Source: an uncultured Flavobacteriales bacterium (lineage in GTDB: Bacteria; Bacteroidota; Bacteroidia; Flavobacteriales_D; Crocinitomicaceae). Taken from it: DNA of 64,000 nucleotides. The stretch is taken from contig CALEIK010000034.1 in the NCBI GenBank assembly GCA_937876195.1, positions 34,266-98,265 on the forward strand. The letters run 5' to 3'. The position numbers were made by a program, and so were the translations under genes. Under the pieces are notes generated by a model. It worked only from the letters and a program-made list of their open reading frames with translations, had not been told where the DNA came from and made no database searches. Shown here in pieces: positions 18,254 through 29,300 of this stretch (position 1 is its first letter; the number at the start of each line of letters is the position of its first letter).

Positions 18254-20416
18254 ATGTTAAAACTCCTTACATCACTTGCTTTCATAACGCTGTTTACTCT
18301 TAGCTTTTCACAAGAATTATCTGTTGCCAAAATTTGGAAAGAATATGCATTTTTCGGTAAATCCGTAGATGGTTTCCGTTCCATGAACGATGGAAATTAT
18401 TTTTCAAAAATCACTGGAAACTCTATTACAAAGCATAAGTTTTCGGATTACAAAGGTGAAGGTGAATTGTTAATTACTGAAAGTGATTTGACCTATAAGG
18501 GGAAAAAAATCAATTTTGATGATTACTATTTTAACAGCGATGAAACAAAAGTGCTTTTTACGACTGAAACGCAAAGCATCTATCGCCACAGCTATTCTGC
18601 AGTGTATTACCTCTACGACCTAAATACAAAAAAAACAGAACCTCTCGATGAGGAACGTCAGCCGCAAACCCTTGCTGAATATTCTCCAGACGGAAAAAAA
18701 GTTGGTTATATCTTTGAAAACAATTTGTACATCAAAGACCTCGCTAGCGGGAAAGTCGTAGCGGTTACCACCGACGGTGAACGCAACAAAATTATCAATG
18801 GAACAACGGATTGGGTATACGAGGAGGAATTTGCAATTATAAAAGGTTATGAATGGTCGCCTGACAGTAAATACATTGGTTTCTTGCGCTTTGATGAAAG
18901 CGCTGTGAAAGAGTTCAACATGACTTACTATGAAGATCTATATCCCGACTTGTACACATTCAAATATCCAAAAGCAGGAGAAGACAACTCTAAAGTGACC
19001 TTGCACATGTATAGCCTGGATGGAAATAAACTTCTGAATTCTGTCGATTTAGGAGCTTATGAATACATCCCACGCATGAAATGGTCAGGCGTTGAAAACA
19101 AATTGATTGTACAAACATTAAACAGGCATCAAAACCACCTTAAATACCATGCAGTGGGAATTGAGAAGGAAGTGGTAAACACAACTGTGTTTTACGAGGA
19201 GAAATCAGATACATACATTGATATCGATGATAACTTGCTAATTTTAAATGATGGTAAAACGATTTTGCGTACAAGTGAAAAAGACGGGTACAATCATATT
19301 TACAAATTGTGTTTTGACGGAGATTTAAAACAAGTCACTTCTGGAAGTTGGGATGTAATTGAATTCTTGGGCGTTGATGATAAGAATACAACAATCTACT
19401 ACACTTCGGCTGAAAACGGTGCCATTCACGAATCGATTTATAAAATCGGACTGGATGGAAAAAAGAAAAAACTGATTAGCAGTGCAACAGGATCTTCGTC
19501 TGCAGAGTTCTCGAACGGCATGAAGTATTTCATTAAAACCTATTCCAATGCCAATACTCCACCCATTTATTCCTTGTGTGACAATACAGGAAAAGAACTT
19601 ACTGTTCTTGAAAACAATGCGGGATTAAAAGCACGTGCGGAGCAATTCAAATTTTCACCCAAAGAATTTGTTACGTTTAAAGGAACCACTGAAGAATTAA
19701 ACGGTTGGATGATAAAACCTGCCAATTTTGATCCTCAAAAAAAATACCCAGTATTCATTAATATCTATGGCGGACCTGGTTCCAATATGGTTTCTGATTC
19801 TTGGGGAGGTGTAAATTTAGCCTACCATCAACTACTTGCTCAAAATGGATACATCGTTGTTTCTGTGGATCCTAGAGGAACAATGTACAGAGGGGCGAAA
19901 TTCAAGAAATCGACGTACCTGGAATTGGGAAAACTAGAAACCGAAGATTTTATTAACGTTGCGAAAGAATTACAGGGTTATGAGTTTGTCGATCCATCAA
20001 GAATTGGAATCATGGGCTGGAGCTACGGAGGGTTTATGACATCGCTTGCAATGACGAAGGGTGCTGACGTATTTAAAATGGGAATTGCTGTCGCGCCTGT
20101 GACGAATTGGAGGTATTATGACAACATTTATACCGAACGGTTTATGCGCACACCGCAAGAAAACGAAAGTGGGTATGACGACAATTCACCTATCAATCAT
20201 GTCGATAAGTTAAAAGGCAAATACTTGCTGATTCATGGTTCTGGTGACGACAATGTTCATTATCAAAATACAATGGAAATGATCAACGTATTGGTCGCAG
20301 CGGATAAACAATTTGACCTGTTTATCTACCCAAATAAGAACCATGGCATCTATGGTGGAAACACTCGGAATCACTTGTTTAACCTGATGTTTGAATATAC
20401 TTTGAAAAATTTATAA
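18254..20416 (+). CDS. Dipeptidyl peptidase IV (S9B serine peptidase)
   Basis: A 720-residue exported peptidase. A signal peptide (FITLFTLSFS) leads into an eight-bladed propeller (about 50-470) containing the DPP4-type DWVYEEEFA motif (TDWVYEEEFAI), whose paired glutamates hold the substrate N-terminus. The C-terminal alpha/beta hydrolase has the catalytic Ser590 in GWSYGGF, Asp in GSGDDNVH (665/666) and His697 in KNHGIYGG. It removes X-Pro or X-Ala dipeptides from peptide N-termini in the periplasm or at the surface. It stands alone between divergent and downstream genes; the citrate synthase gene follows after 100 bp. Confidence 0.95.
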   Translation: MLKLLTSLAFITLFTLSFSQELSVAKIWKEYAFFGKSVDGFRSMNDGNYFSKITGNSITKHKFSDYKGEGELLITESDLTYKGKKINFDDYYFNSDETKVLFTTETQSIYRHSYSAVYYLYDLNTKKTEPLDEERQPQTLAEYSPDGKKVGYIFENNLYIKDLASGKVVAVTTDGERNKIINGTTDWVYEEEFAIIKGYEWSPDSKYIGFLRFDESAVKEFNMTYYEDLYPDLYTFKYPKAGEDNSKVTLHMYSLDGNKLLNSVDLGAYEYIPRMKWSGVENKLIVQTLNRHQNHLKYHAVGIEKEVVNTTVFYEEKSDTYIDIDDNLLILNDGKTILRTSEKDGYNHIYKLCFDGDLKQVTSGSWDVIEFLGVDDKNTTIYYTSAENGAIHESIYKIGLDGKKKKLISSATGSSSAEFSNGMKYFIKTYSNANTPPIYSLCDNTGKELTVLENNAGLKARAEQFKFSPKEFVTFKGTTEELNGWMIKPANFDPQKKYPVFINIYGGPGSNMVSDSWGGVNLAYHQLLAQNGYIVVSVDPRGTMYRGAKFKKSTYLELGKLETEDFINVAKELQGYEFVDPSRIGIMGWSYGGFMTSLAMTKGADVFKMGIAVAPVTNWRYYDNIYTERFMRTPQENESGYDDNSPINHVDKLKGKYLLIHGSGDDNVHYQNTMEMINVLVAADKQFDLFIYPNKNHGIYGGNTRNHLFNLMFEYTLKNL

Positions 20417-20518
20417 AAAAAATAGTTGTCAACTCGCTTGATAGAAACGTTTTGAAGTATTAATTTAGGCGACCGAATGGTTAGACATTCACTTACACAA
20501 AATATTTTAGGGAATAAC

Positions 20519-21808
20519 ATGGGCGAAATTGCAAAAATTGAATTAGGTGGGAAGACGTACGAGCTACCTGTAGTTGAAGGAACTGAGAATGAAAAGGGAA
20601 TTGACATTAGTGCACTCCGTGGGGTCACTGATGGATACATTACTTTGGATCCAGGTTTTAAAAACACAGGAAGTACACAAAGTGCTATCACCTATTTGGA
20701 TGGGGAGAATGGTATTTTAAGTTACCGTGGCTACCCTATTGAGCAATTAGCAGAAAAAGCAAGCTTTTTAGAAGTTGCCTATTTGTTAATCTATGGACAT
20801 CTTCCTACTCAAGCTGAGTTTGATAAATTTCAATCAAGCATTACCAATCATACATTGGTGCATGAGGACATGAAGCAATTCTTTGAAGCATATCCTGCAA
20901 AGGCGCATCCAATGGGTGTATTGGCTTCCATGGTATGTTCGTTGTCCACTTTTTATCCAGAATCATTAAATCCTAACAGAGGTAATGATGCAATGGATTT
21001 AACCATTCAACGTTTGCTTGCAAAGCTTCCTACCCTTGCAGCATGGTCGTACAAAAACGCAATGCGTCACCCGTTTATGTATCCAAAAAACGATTTGGAC
21101 TACTGCGAGAACTTTTTGCACATGATGTTCGCTATGCCGACTTCAGATTATACAATTGATCCTGTAATTGCAGCGGCATTAAATAAACTATTAATTCTTC
21201 ATGCCGACCACGAGCAAAACTGTTCCACGTCAACTGTTAGAATTGTAGGTTCATCTCATTCAAATTTATACGCTTCTATTTCCGCTGGTATTTGTGCGCT
21301 ATGGGGACCTCTTCATGGTGGAGCGAATCAAGCTGTTATAGAAATGTTGGAACAAATCCACAACGATGGTGGTGATGTTGACAAATGGGTAGCGAAAGCA
21401 AAAGACAAAGACGACTCATTCCGATTGATGGGATTTGGTCACAGAGTATATAAGAACTTCGATCCACGTGCAACGATTATTAAAAAAGCATGTGACGACG
21501 TATTAGAGAAATTGGGCGTTGATGATCCATTGTTAGCAATTGCTAAGAAATTAGAGAAAGTAGCATTGGAGGATGAATACTTCAAAGCAAGAAACTTGTA
21601 TCCAAATGTTGATTTCTACTCTGGAATTATCTACAAAGCAATTAACATTCCAACTGAAATGTTTACGGTAATGTTCGCAATTGGTCGTTTACCAGGTTGG
21701 ATTGCACAGTGGAAAGAAATGCTTGAAAATGGTGAGCCAATTGGTCGACCACGTCAGATATACACAGGCGCCACGAAGCGCGACTACGTCGATATCTCAA
21801 AAAGATAG
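20519..21808 (+). CDS. gltA: Citrate synthase
   Basis: A 429-residue type II citrate synthase. It condenses oxaloacetate and acetyl-CoA in the TCA cycle. Catalytic residues sit in HADHEQNCSTSTVR (His), WGPLHGGANQAV (His) and NVDFYSGI (Asp). ATG 20519 is preferred over an in-frame ATG at 20477 because MGEIAKIELGGKTYEL matches the usual N-terminus of Bacteroidota homologues. The N-terminal beta-strand segment before ALRG is the domain of the hexameric, NADH-sensitive type. A strong terminator follows. Confidence 0.96.
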   Translation: MGEIAKIELGGKTYELPVVEGTENEKGIDISALRGVTDGYITLDPGFKNTGSTQSAITYLDGENGILSYRGYPIEQLAEKASFLEVAYLLIYGHLPTQAEFDKFQSSITNHTLVHEDMKQFFEAYPAKAHPMGVLASMVCSLSTFYPESLNPNRGNDAMDLTIQRLLAKLPTLAAWSYKNAMRHPFMYPKNDLDYCENFLHMMFAMPTSDYTIDPVIAAALNKLLILHADHEQNCSTSTVRIVGSSHSNLYASISAGICALWGPLHGGANQAVIEMLEQIHNDGGDVDKWVAKAKDKDDSFRLMGFGHRVYKNFDPRATIIKKACDDVLEKLGVDDPLLAIAKKLEKVALEDEYFKARNLYPNVDFYSGIIYKAINIPTEMFTVMFAIGRLPGWIAQWKEMLENGEPIGRPRQIYTGATKRDYVDISKR

Positions 21809-21830
21809 GATTTCAACATAAAAGTTTTAA

Positions 21831-21862
21831 AATTCCACTAATCCCTTAGTGGAATTTTTTGT
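21831..21862 (+). terminator. Terminator of citrate synthase gene
   Basis: AATTCCACTAA pairs perfectly with TTAGTGGAATT (11 bp) around a short TCCC-type loop and is followed by a T-rich tail. Confidence 0.88.
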
Positions 21863-21890
21863 TTTATTAAAATGGTGTATATTCGCATCG

Positions 21891-21898
21891 TAATTTTG
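21891..21898 (+). promoter_or_regulatory. Predicted -7 box of the adhesin operon
   Basis: TAATTTTG fits TAnnTTTG, lies 46 bp before the ATG and follows the citrate synthase terminator. I see no clear TTTG at the -33 distance. Confidence 0.45.
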
Positions 21899-21943
21899 AG
21901 GTAAACTCAAAACTAAATTTATCAACCATAATCGCTATAACTT

Positions 21944-24900
21944 ATGATTTCGATCTGGAAGTGCCTATTGCTAACCCTCGTCCTTCTTTGTAACAGGTCA
22001 GTTAATGCACAAATGGACACCATCTTTTGGTTCGCCGCGCCTGAGGTCTCGGCTTCAGTTGGAGACAATCCTATTTATTTGCGGTTTATGACGTATGACG
22101 ACGCGTCAGATGTTACCGTATCTTTGCCTGCAAATGGTGCATTTCTACCGATTAACCTTTCCATTCCAGCAAATACTGTCGACAGTATTAATTTAACTCC
22201 CTTCCTAGCAAGTATTGAAAGTCCTGCTGCGGATGTTATCTCAAACAACGGAATTAAAGTTGTCGCTACCGAAAAAATTAGTGCGTTTTATGAACTAAAA
22301 GCACCATCAAACAAAGAAATTTTCTCACTAAAAGGAAATAAGGGACTTGGTACCAATTATTACACCCCATTTCAAAAGTTTTGGGACAATGCTGTCACTG
22401 CACCAGCTTCCTTTTCGTCCATCGATATTGTCGCTACAGAAAATGCAACAACTGTGTTAATTACACCAAGAACTGCCATTGTAGGTCACGCCCAAGACGC
22501 TACCTTCTCCATTACATTGAACGAGGGAGAAACGTACAGTGCGCGAGATATGAACGTATCTGGCACATCTACATTGACTGGTTCGATTATATCATCAGAC
22601 AAACCGATAGCTGTCACCGTGTTTAGCGGTGCTTTGAGTAACTCAACGTGTGTAAGCTCTGTTGGAGACCAAATTACTCCGGAAGATTATACGGGCAGAG
22701 ATTATATTCTTCACGGAGGAACATCATCTGATGATAGAGTGTACATTCTTGCGACACAGAACGGAACTTCAATCACCGTAACAAATAGCGGAACTACCAC
22801 GACCCTAATCAACTGGGGCGAAACGTATGAATTAGCTTTATCAGACGCGCTCAACTATATTTCATCTTCAAAACCCATCTATGTTTGGCACACTGCTGGA
22901 TATGGTTGTGAGTTAAGTGGTGCACAGGTGCCTCCTATGGTTTGCGCTGGAACCTATTCGACAGCATTTACAAGAACATCCAGCGACTCTTTAGGGTTGC
23001 TATTGTATACTAGAACAGGATTCGAAAATCAATTTGCCATCAATGGGAATGCAGCTTTAGTTCCTCCAGCGGCATTTACACCTGTTCCAGGAACATCTGG
23101 GGAGTATCAAATGGCGCTCATTCACTTCTCAACGGCCGATGTGCCAATTAATTCATACAATGAAGTAACCAACACGGGTGATATTTTTGGTTTAGGCGTA
23201 CTGAGCGGCAATGATGGAAACGGAAGTGGTTATGCCTATCTTTCAGAGTTCAACTCTTATCCGTTTATCGATGCAGGACTTGATGATACCATCTGTGCAA
23301 ATACCTCAGTTAATCTGAATGGTCTAGTCGGTGGTGGTTCAGTGACAGGGAACTGGAGCGGAACAGGGTTTGGAAGTTTTGCAAATCCAACAAGTGATCT
23401 TTCTAACGTTTACATGCCAAGTGCACTTGATACTATTATTTCTCCTATTCAACTTATCTTAACCTCTACAGGACCATGTCCTGTAATTCGTGATACAATG
23501 ACACTTATCGTGGAACCTGCACCAATTGTAAATGCTTCTGCCGATCAATCCGTTTGTGAAAATAATGCTGTGGTTCAATTGAACGGAACAGTGGGTGGTG
23601 GTGCCACAACAGGAGTTTGGAGCACACTAGGAACCGGTGCGTTTAGTCCTGATAGCGTTACATTAAACGCATCATACATACCAACTCCTGCAGATATCGC
23701 ACTAGGGAGCGTTCAACTCGTACTGACATCCACGAATTTCGGTTCGTGCGTTGTTGAATCGGATACCATGATGATTACATTTACAGTCTCACCAACGGTC
23801 GATGCTGGAGCGGATACAATCACCGTTTGTAAAAACAACCCACAGGTAACATTGTCTGGAAGCGTTTCAGGAGGTTCAACAACTGGAAAGTGGACAACTG
23901 ATGGCACAGGTGTTTTTTCTCCTGACAACCTGACGTTAAACGCGAGTTATAACCCAAGTCCAACAGATCTATTCAACGGAAGTGTATGGATTAAACTCCA
24001 ATCGACTTCAAATGGTAACTGTACTACAGTTTATGATAGTTTGATTGTGATTTTCACAGAATCACCGACTGTAAATGCTGGTCCAAATGTTCTAGCTTGT
24101 ACCAATGACGCTACGGTCGATTTAAACGGAATTATAAGTGGAGCAACCACTACAGGTGTATGGAGCGGAGGAGCTGGCTCCTACTCTACTGACAATACTG
24201 ATTTAAACGCTGCCTATACACCAACCGCTGGAGAAGTATCTAGTGGTACATTGTTTTTAACACTGACTTCGACGAACAATGGTGGATGTCTCGCTGTCAA
24301 TGACAATTTTCAAATTAATTTCATAGCACCTCCTTTGGCAAACTTCAATTATACAGAAGAATGCCTCTACGATGCCACTGAATTTTCAGACTTCTCGTTG
24401 CCTGGCTACGGAAATGTCGACGGATGGTCATGGGACTTTGGAGACGGAGGTGTTTCTACCAACCAAAATGACACGCATAATTATGCAGCTGCTGGAACCT
24501 ATGACGTAGAGTTAATCGTCACTTCCGATGCTGGATGTAGCGACACGATTATGCAACAGGTAGAAGCATTTGAAGTTCCAGTTGCTGATTTTAGTTACTC
24601 GTCGGACTGCCCAAACAATCAAATTATAGTAGATTTCACAGATGAATCTACCACTGTTAGTGATCCTATTAATTATTGGTTTTATGATTTTGGAGGACAA
24701 GGAAATGCTGCGGTTGAGAATCCAACTCAGTTGTTTACCTCCAATGGTGATTATACAATCGTGCATATTGTTCGAACCACGAATGGTTGTTATGATACCA
24801 CTACCCAAATATTAAATGTCCCTGCGTTGCCGAATGCAGGATTCTCCTATAATACAAACAACGGTTTGAATATTGGGGCAGTATTTAACTTTATCAGCAC

Positions 24901-25375
24901 TGCAACAAACACTTCGGGCTATTATTGGGAGTTTGGAAACTCAGAGACTTCTACGGATCAAGATCCAAGCAGTACCTATTTTTCAAATGGGACATATACC
25001 ATAACGCAATATGCTTACGGTTCGCTAGGATGTGTAGATAGCACGTCACAGACAATTATCATCAATACTGTAACAACGGAAATCAATGCACTTATACCCA
25101 ACGCAATTTCTCCCAACGGAGATAATAAGAACGATGTTTGGAAACTTGAATTCATTCAATTGCTATATCCGAATGCCAGTGTAAATGTATTCAATCAATG
25201 GGGGCAACTAATTTTCGAATCGGAAGGATATGATATTCCTTGGGATGGATCTTACCAAAACAATGGTGAATTGGTACCAGATGGCACTTATTACTACGTC
25301 ATCAATCTCAACGCGGCTGAAGATGAAACAGATATTTATAAAGGAACCATCCTTGTACTCAAAAGCAAAAACTAA
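21944..25375 (+). CDS. Giant T9SS type B cargo protein 1 (IgGFc-like, repeats, PKD)
   Basis: A 1143-residue secreted protein. After the signal peptide (SVNAQ) residues of about 24-440 resemble the IgGFc-binding N-terminal domain (FSLKGNKGLGTNYYTPFQ, VWHTAGYGCELSGAQVPP). Four tandem repeats of about 90 residues follow (starts near 441, 528, 618 and 709), each with a C-N-LNG-GG-TGxW pattern. Then come three PKD domains (from about 799, 881 and 963; SWDFGDGG is clear in the first) and a gliding-motility-type C-terminal domain from 1047 (NAISPNGDNKNDVW), the type B sorting signal. It is paired with the PorP/SprF gene that overlaps its stop by one base, the arrangement of SprB-SprF in gliding bacteria. 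Likely a surface adhesin. Confidence 0.88.
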   Translation: MISIWKCLLLTLVLLCNRSVNAQMDTIFWFAAPEVSASVGDNPIYLRFMTYDDASDVTVSLPANGAFLPINLSIPANTVDSINLTPFLASIESPAADVISNNGIKVVATEKISAFYELKAPSNKEIFSLKGNKGLGTNYYTPFQKFWDNAVTAPASFSSIDIVATENATTVLITPRTAIVGHAQDATFSITLNEGETYSARDMNVSGTSTLTGSIISSDKPIAVTVFSGALSNSTCVSSVGDQITPEDYTGRDYILHGGTSSDDRVYILATQNGTSITVTNSGTTTTLINWGETYELALSDALNYISSSKPIYVWHTAGYGCELSGAQVPPMVCAGTYSTAFTRTSSDSLGLLLYTRTGFENQFAINGNAALVPPAAFTPVPGTSGEYQMALIHFSTADVPINSYNEVTNTGDIFGLGVLSGNDGNGSGYAYLSEFNSYPFIDAGLDDTICANTSVNLNGLVGGGSVTGNWSGTGFGSFANPTSDLSNVYMPSALDTIISPIQLILTSTGPCPVIRDTMTLIVEPAPIVNASADQSVCENNAVVQLNGTVGGGATTGVWSTLGTGAFSPDSVTLNASYIPTPADIALGSVQLVLTSTNFGSCVVESDTMMITFTVSPTVDAGADTITVCKNNPQVTLSGSVSGGSTTGKWTTDGTGVFSPDNLTLNASYNPSPTDLFNGSVWIKLQSTSNGNCTTVYDSLIVIFTESPTVNAGPNVLACTNDATVDLNGIISGATTTGVWSGGAGSYSTDNTDLNAAYTPTAGEVSSGTLFLTLTSTNNGGCLAVNDNFQINFIAPPLANFNYTEECLYDATEFSDFSLPGYGNVDGWSWDFGDGGVSTNQNDTHNYAAAGTYDVELIVTSDAGCSDTIMQQVEAFEVPVADFSYSSDCPNNQIIVDFTDESTTVSDPINYWFYDFGGQGNAAVENPTQLFTSNGDYTIVHIVRTTNGCYDTTTQILNVPALPNAGFSYNTNNGLNIGAVFNFISTATNTSGYYWEFGNSETSTDQDPSSTYFSNGTYTITQYAYGSLGCVDSTSQTIIINTVTTEINALIPNAISPNGDNKNDVWKLEFIQLLYPNASVNVFNQWGQLIFESEGYDIPWDGSYQNNGELVPDGTYYYVINLNAAEDETDIYKGTILVLKSKN
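23266..24339 (+). repeat. Four tandem ~90-residue coding repeats in cargo protein 1
   Basis: Units of about 260-270 bp begin near 23266, 23527, 23797 and 24070. Each runs from (V/I)(D/N)AxxD, through a Cys and an LNG motif, to a short proline-containing link (SPT, APP). They are related but diverged at the protein level, so the duplication is old. Confidence 0.75.
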
Positions 25376-26349
25376 TGATGAGAATTTTTCTACTGATTAT
25401 AGGACTTACATTTGCTGGTAACTCAATGGCCCAGCAGCAAGGGGTATATTCGAATTTCCTAATGAACGACATTTATTACAATCCTGCGATTGTGGGAAGT
25501 AAAAAAGTGCATATTGCCAACATGAGCTACCGAAAACAATGGGTAGGTTTTGCTGGGGCACCAACACTTATGACTGGGAACTTCTACGGTTCATTAAGAA
25601 ATCAAGGAAAGATAGGTTATGGTGTTTCATTGACATCGGAAAATACAGGTATTACACAAAACACTACGATTTATCTCAATTATGCGCACCATTTCAAATT
25701 AACGGAAACGCTGAAGCTAGGGCTTGGAGTTAAACCAGGACTCATGCAATACCGCGTAAAGTTGTACGATGCACAATTGGCTGACGAAGGTGATGAAGTA
25801 TTGACAGGAAACGTATATTCCGCAAGTGCTTTGGATATGAGCGCTGGATTCAATTTGTATTCGGAAAAATTCTTTGTGATGGCGTCAGCAAGTCACATGC
25901 TTGGGAATTCTATCAAATTTACCGCGTATAATTCAAATCTTGCATTTCACTTTAACGGAATTGCTGGTTATAATTTCAGGTTTAAGAAAAAGAAATTTGA
26001 ATTGCAGCCAAGCGTCATGGTGAAATATGTCAACCCTATCCCTGTCCAAGTAACAGGAATGTTGAAAGGAACATTTTCTAATAAATTTTGGGTTGGACTT
26101 ATATACAGATCCAATGATGCAGTGGGACTTTCTGCTGGACTGAATATCAAAGAGCGATTTACTGTCGCATATGGATATGATTACACATTGTCAAGGTTGA
26201 GTAATTTTCAATCAGGATCACATGAGGTGATGCTTTCTTTCATTATCACGAAGAAAAAGCCAACCCTCGAGGAAGAAGATGACAAACTGAACAACAGTAT
26301 CATGGAAGAGATGAAACTGAAAATGGAAGAAAAAGAAAAGAACAAATAA
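25375..26349 (+). CDS. PorP/SprF-family T9SS outer-membrane protein 1
   Basis: A 324-residue PorP/SprF-type beta-barrel. The signal peptide ends NSMAQ; the family signature QGVYSNFLMNDIYYNPAIVGS and RKQWVGFAGAPT follow, then alternating barrel strands. The C-terminus (EEEDDKLNNSIMEEMK) is acidic and helical. Its ATG overlaps the TAA of the adhesin gene (TAATG), so the two are translationally coupled. In Flavobacterium SprF is needed for secretion of SprB, its neighbour. By analogy this protein should escort or anchor cargo protein 1. Confidence 0.9.
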   Translation: MMRIFLLIIGLTFAGNSMAQQQGVYSNFLMNDIYYNPAIVGSKKVHIANMSYRKQWVGFAGAPTLMTGNFYGSLRNQGKIGYGVSLTSENTGITQNTTIYLNYAHHFKLTETLKLGLGVKPGLMQYRVKLYDAQLADEGDEVLTGNVYSASALDMSAGFNLYSEKFFVMASASHMLGNSIKFTAYNSNLAFHFNGIAGYNFRFKKKKFELQPSVMVKYVNPIPVQVTGMLKGTFSNKFWVGLIYRSNDAVGLSAGLNIKERFTVAYGYDYTLSRLSNFQSGSHEVMLSFIITKKKPTLEEEDDKLNNSIMEEMKLKMEEKEKNK

Positions 26350-26358
26350 TTCTGAATT

Positions 26359-29300
26359 ATGAAGTTATTGAGATATTTAATTTTAGTGCTGATCCTCTTT
26401 AAAATGAGTTTCAACACAGTACAAGCACAAATCGACACCGTTTTTTGGTTTGCAGCACCATGGGTTACTCCAGATCACGATGGAAATACACAAATGGCAT
26501 TCCGAATTTCTACCTTTAATGACGCAACGAATGTGCGCATCCAAATGCCCGCATTGACCTACGACACTACCTTTTTCGTACCTGCCAACTCGCTGGCAGA
26601 TGTACCTGTTAGTCACTTGGTGAATGATATTGAAAGTGCACCCGCAGATGCCATTCTTACAAGTGGCATTAAAATCACATCAGACGAATTGATTACTGTG
26701 GTGTATGATTTCATCTCGGATTTGATAACTATCACCCCTGGTACTCCAAATAATCCTGAAACGTATTCATTGAAAGGACAAAATGGAATGGGAACCGAAT
26801 TTGTGACGCCTTTCCAAACACTGTGGGACAATCGCGTATTAACGAATGATAGAAATGGTGATGGTTCTATTACTCAACCAAAACAATTCTTTTCAGTAAT
26901 AGCCACTGAAGACAATACAACAGTGTACATCAAACCAAATTGCGATGTTGTAGGTCACCCAGCTGACGTTACCTACTCAGTGGTTTTGCCACTTGCAGGA
27001 AATGTTTACACCTGTGAAAATGACGTAATGACGACAAGTAATCCTGGATCGAGTTTAAGTGGATCGATCGTATTTTCAGATAAACCTGTCTCAGTTACCA
27101 TCAATGATGATTCTGTGAATCCATCTGGCGGTGGTGGTTGTTTTGACTTGATGGGTGATCAAATTGTACCTACCGATGTGATTGGAACCGATTATATTGT
27201 GAACATCGGCTTCCTAAATCCAGGCTCAGACGAATCTATTTTTATTATCCCTGCTGAAAACTTTACGACCGTCGTCGTAGATGATGGAGCGGCAACTACG
27301 CAATTGATGAATCAAGGTGAAACTTGGCAATACTCAATTACGCAGCTATTGACTTCGGTGCGTGCAGATAAGCCAGTATATGTAGTGCACATGTCAGGAT
27401 ACGGTTGTGAGTTGGGACTTGCAATTTTACCTCCTTTGAATTGTGCAGGATCTGATGAAGTTTCCCTGTCCCGAAATAATGCGCAGCAATTTTTACTCAA
27501 TATCCTTTGTGAGGCAGGGGATGAAGGATCATTCAATATTAATCCCGGACCAGGAACCATTCCGCCGGGTGCATTTAACCCTGTACCAGGATTACCAGGC
27601 TGGGTTGGAACACAAATCGATTATCCTGTTGGTGATATTGCCCCTGGAAATCAATATACCATTACTAATTCGGCTGGATTCTTTTCACTTGGTGTAATTA
27701 ACGGTGGACCTACAACTGGATGTCTCTATCATTACCTATCTTCCTTTAACCGTAAGGTGTATACAGATGCTGGAAATGATACTACGATTTGTAGTGGTGA
27801 ACCACTCGTTGATTTGATCGGAAGTATACAAGGTGGAGCAACGACAGGCTATTGGACAGTGGAAGACGGAACTGGTACATTGGGTAATCCATCTAGTTTA
27901 ATTACTGACTACTCACCAAGTACGAGTGATTACAATCAAGGCTATGTGACGTTTGTCTTAGCATCTGCAGGAAATTGTGAACCAGTGCGAGATACCGTGA
28001 GGGTGAACTTCATTCAATCACCGATTGTTGATGCAGGACTTGATGACTCTTATTGTAAAAACAATATCCCTGCTATTCCAATCAATGGAAGTGTATTTTT
28101 TGCTGCTGGCGCAAGTTGGTCTGGCGGAAATGGTGGAGCTATTGGAAATCCTGGAAGTCTTTCTACAGACTACACCCCATCCCCTGCTGATATTTCTGCG
28201 GATAGCGTGGTTCTTTACTTAACTTCCGCTGGAAGTTTATTTGCGTGTCAGGATGATCAAGATACAATAGTCATCCACTTTACACCCGCACCAAACGTGG
28301 TGGCAGGTCCAGATTTGGTATTATGTTCCAATGAAACTACAATCAACTTAAACGGAAGTGTTTCTGGAGGAGCAACATCAGGAGATTGGTCGACAACGGG
28401 AACCGGTGCTTTTGATCCAACCAATACGAACCCTGTGACTGATTACTTGATCAGTTCTGGAGATACAATGGTAGGAACGATTATGCTCTATTTGGAATCG
28501 ACAAATAATGGTAATTGCCTTATGGAGATAGACAGCATCGAAGTTTCCTTTTTAGATGATCCCGTTGTAGAAATCACCTCATCGGATAGTATTTGTTCCA
28601 ACCTTAGCGTTATTGACCTTGATGGAATAATTTCCTTTGGTTATACTCCTACTTGGACAACGACAGGTTTTGGATCGATCGTTTCTCCTGGATCAATAAA
28701 TACGCAATACAATATCTCCGCGGTAGATACGACTGCTGGGTATGTTGATATCTATTTGGAATCCAACGCTGGAATTTGTCCAACGGTTCAGGATTCCATT
28801 CGAATTTATTTCATTGACCCACCATCGGTAGATGCTGGTCTAGATCAGGACTTTTGTGAAAATCAGGTCATTCAACTCAATGGTGCCGTAACGGGGACAA
28901 GTAATGCTGGTACATGGTCGACATTTGGAACCGGAACATTTGATCCTAGCCCGAATATTCCTGTCACCAACTATGTTCCTTCTGCAATTGACATCGGAAA
29001 TGGTTCAGTAAACCTAATGCTAACCACGGGCAGTGTATTTGGCTGCGCACCGGAAAGCGATATGGTCACCATTACATTTTTGGTCCCTCCTACCGCCAAT
29101 TTCTCATCAAACGTTGCTTGTGAAGGAGAAAACACGTCGTTTACCGATTTATCATCTACAACATCAGGCACAGTGACAAACTGGGATTGGGAATTCGGGG
29201 ATGCTGGAACCTCTATCGTAGAGAATCCTCTGCACACCTATAATGGAAGTGGCGATTATTTCGCTACGCTTGTCGTAACTGCAAGCAATGGATGTACAGA

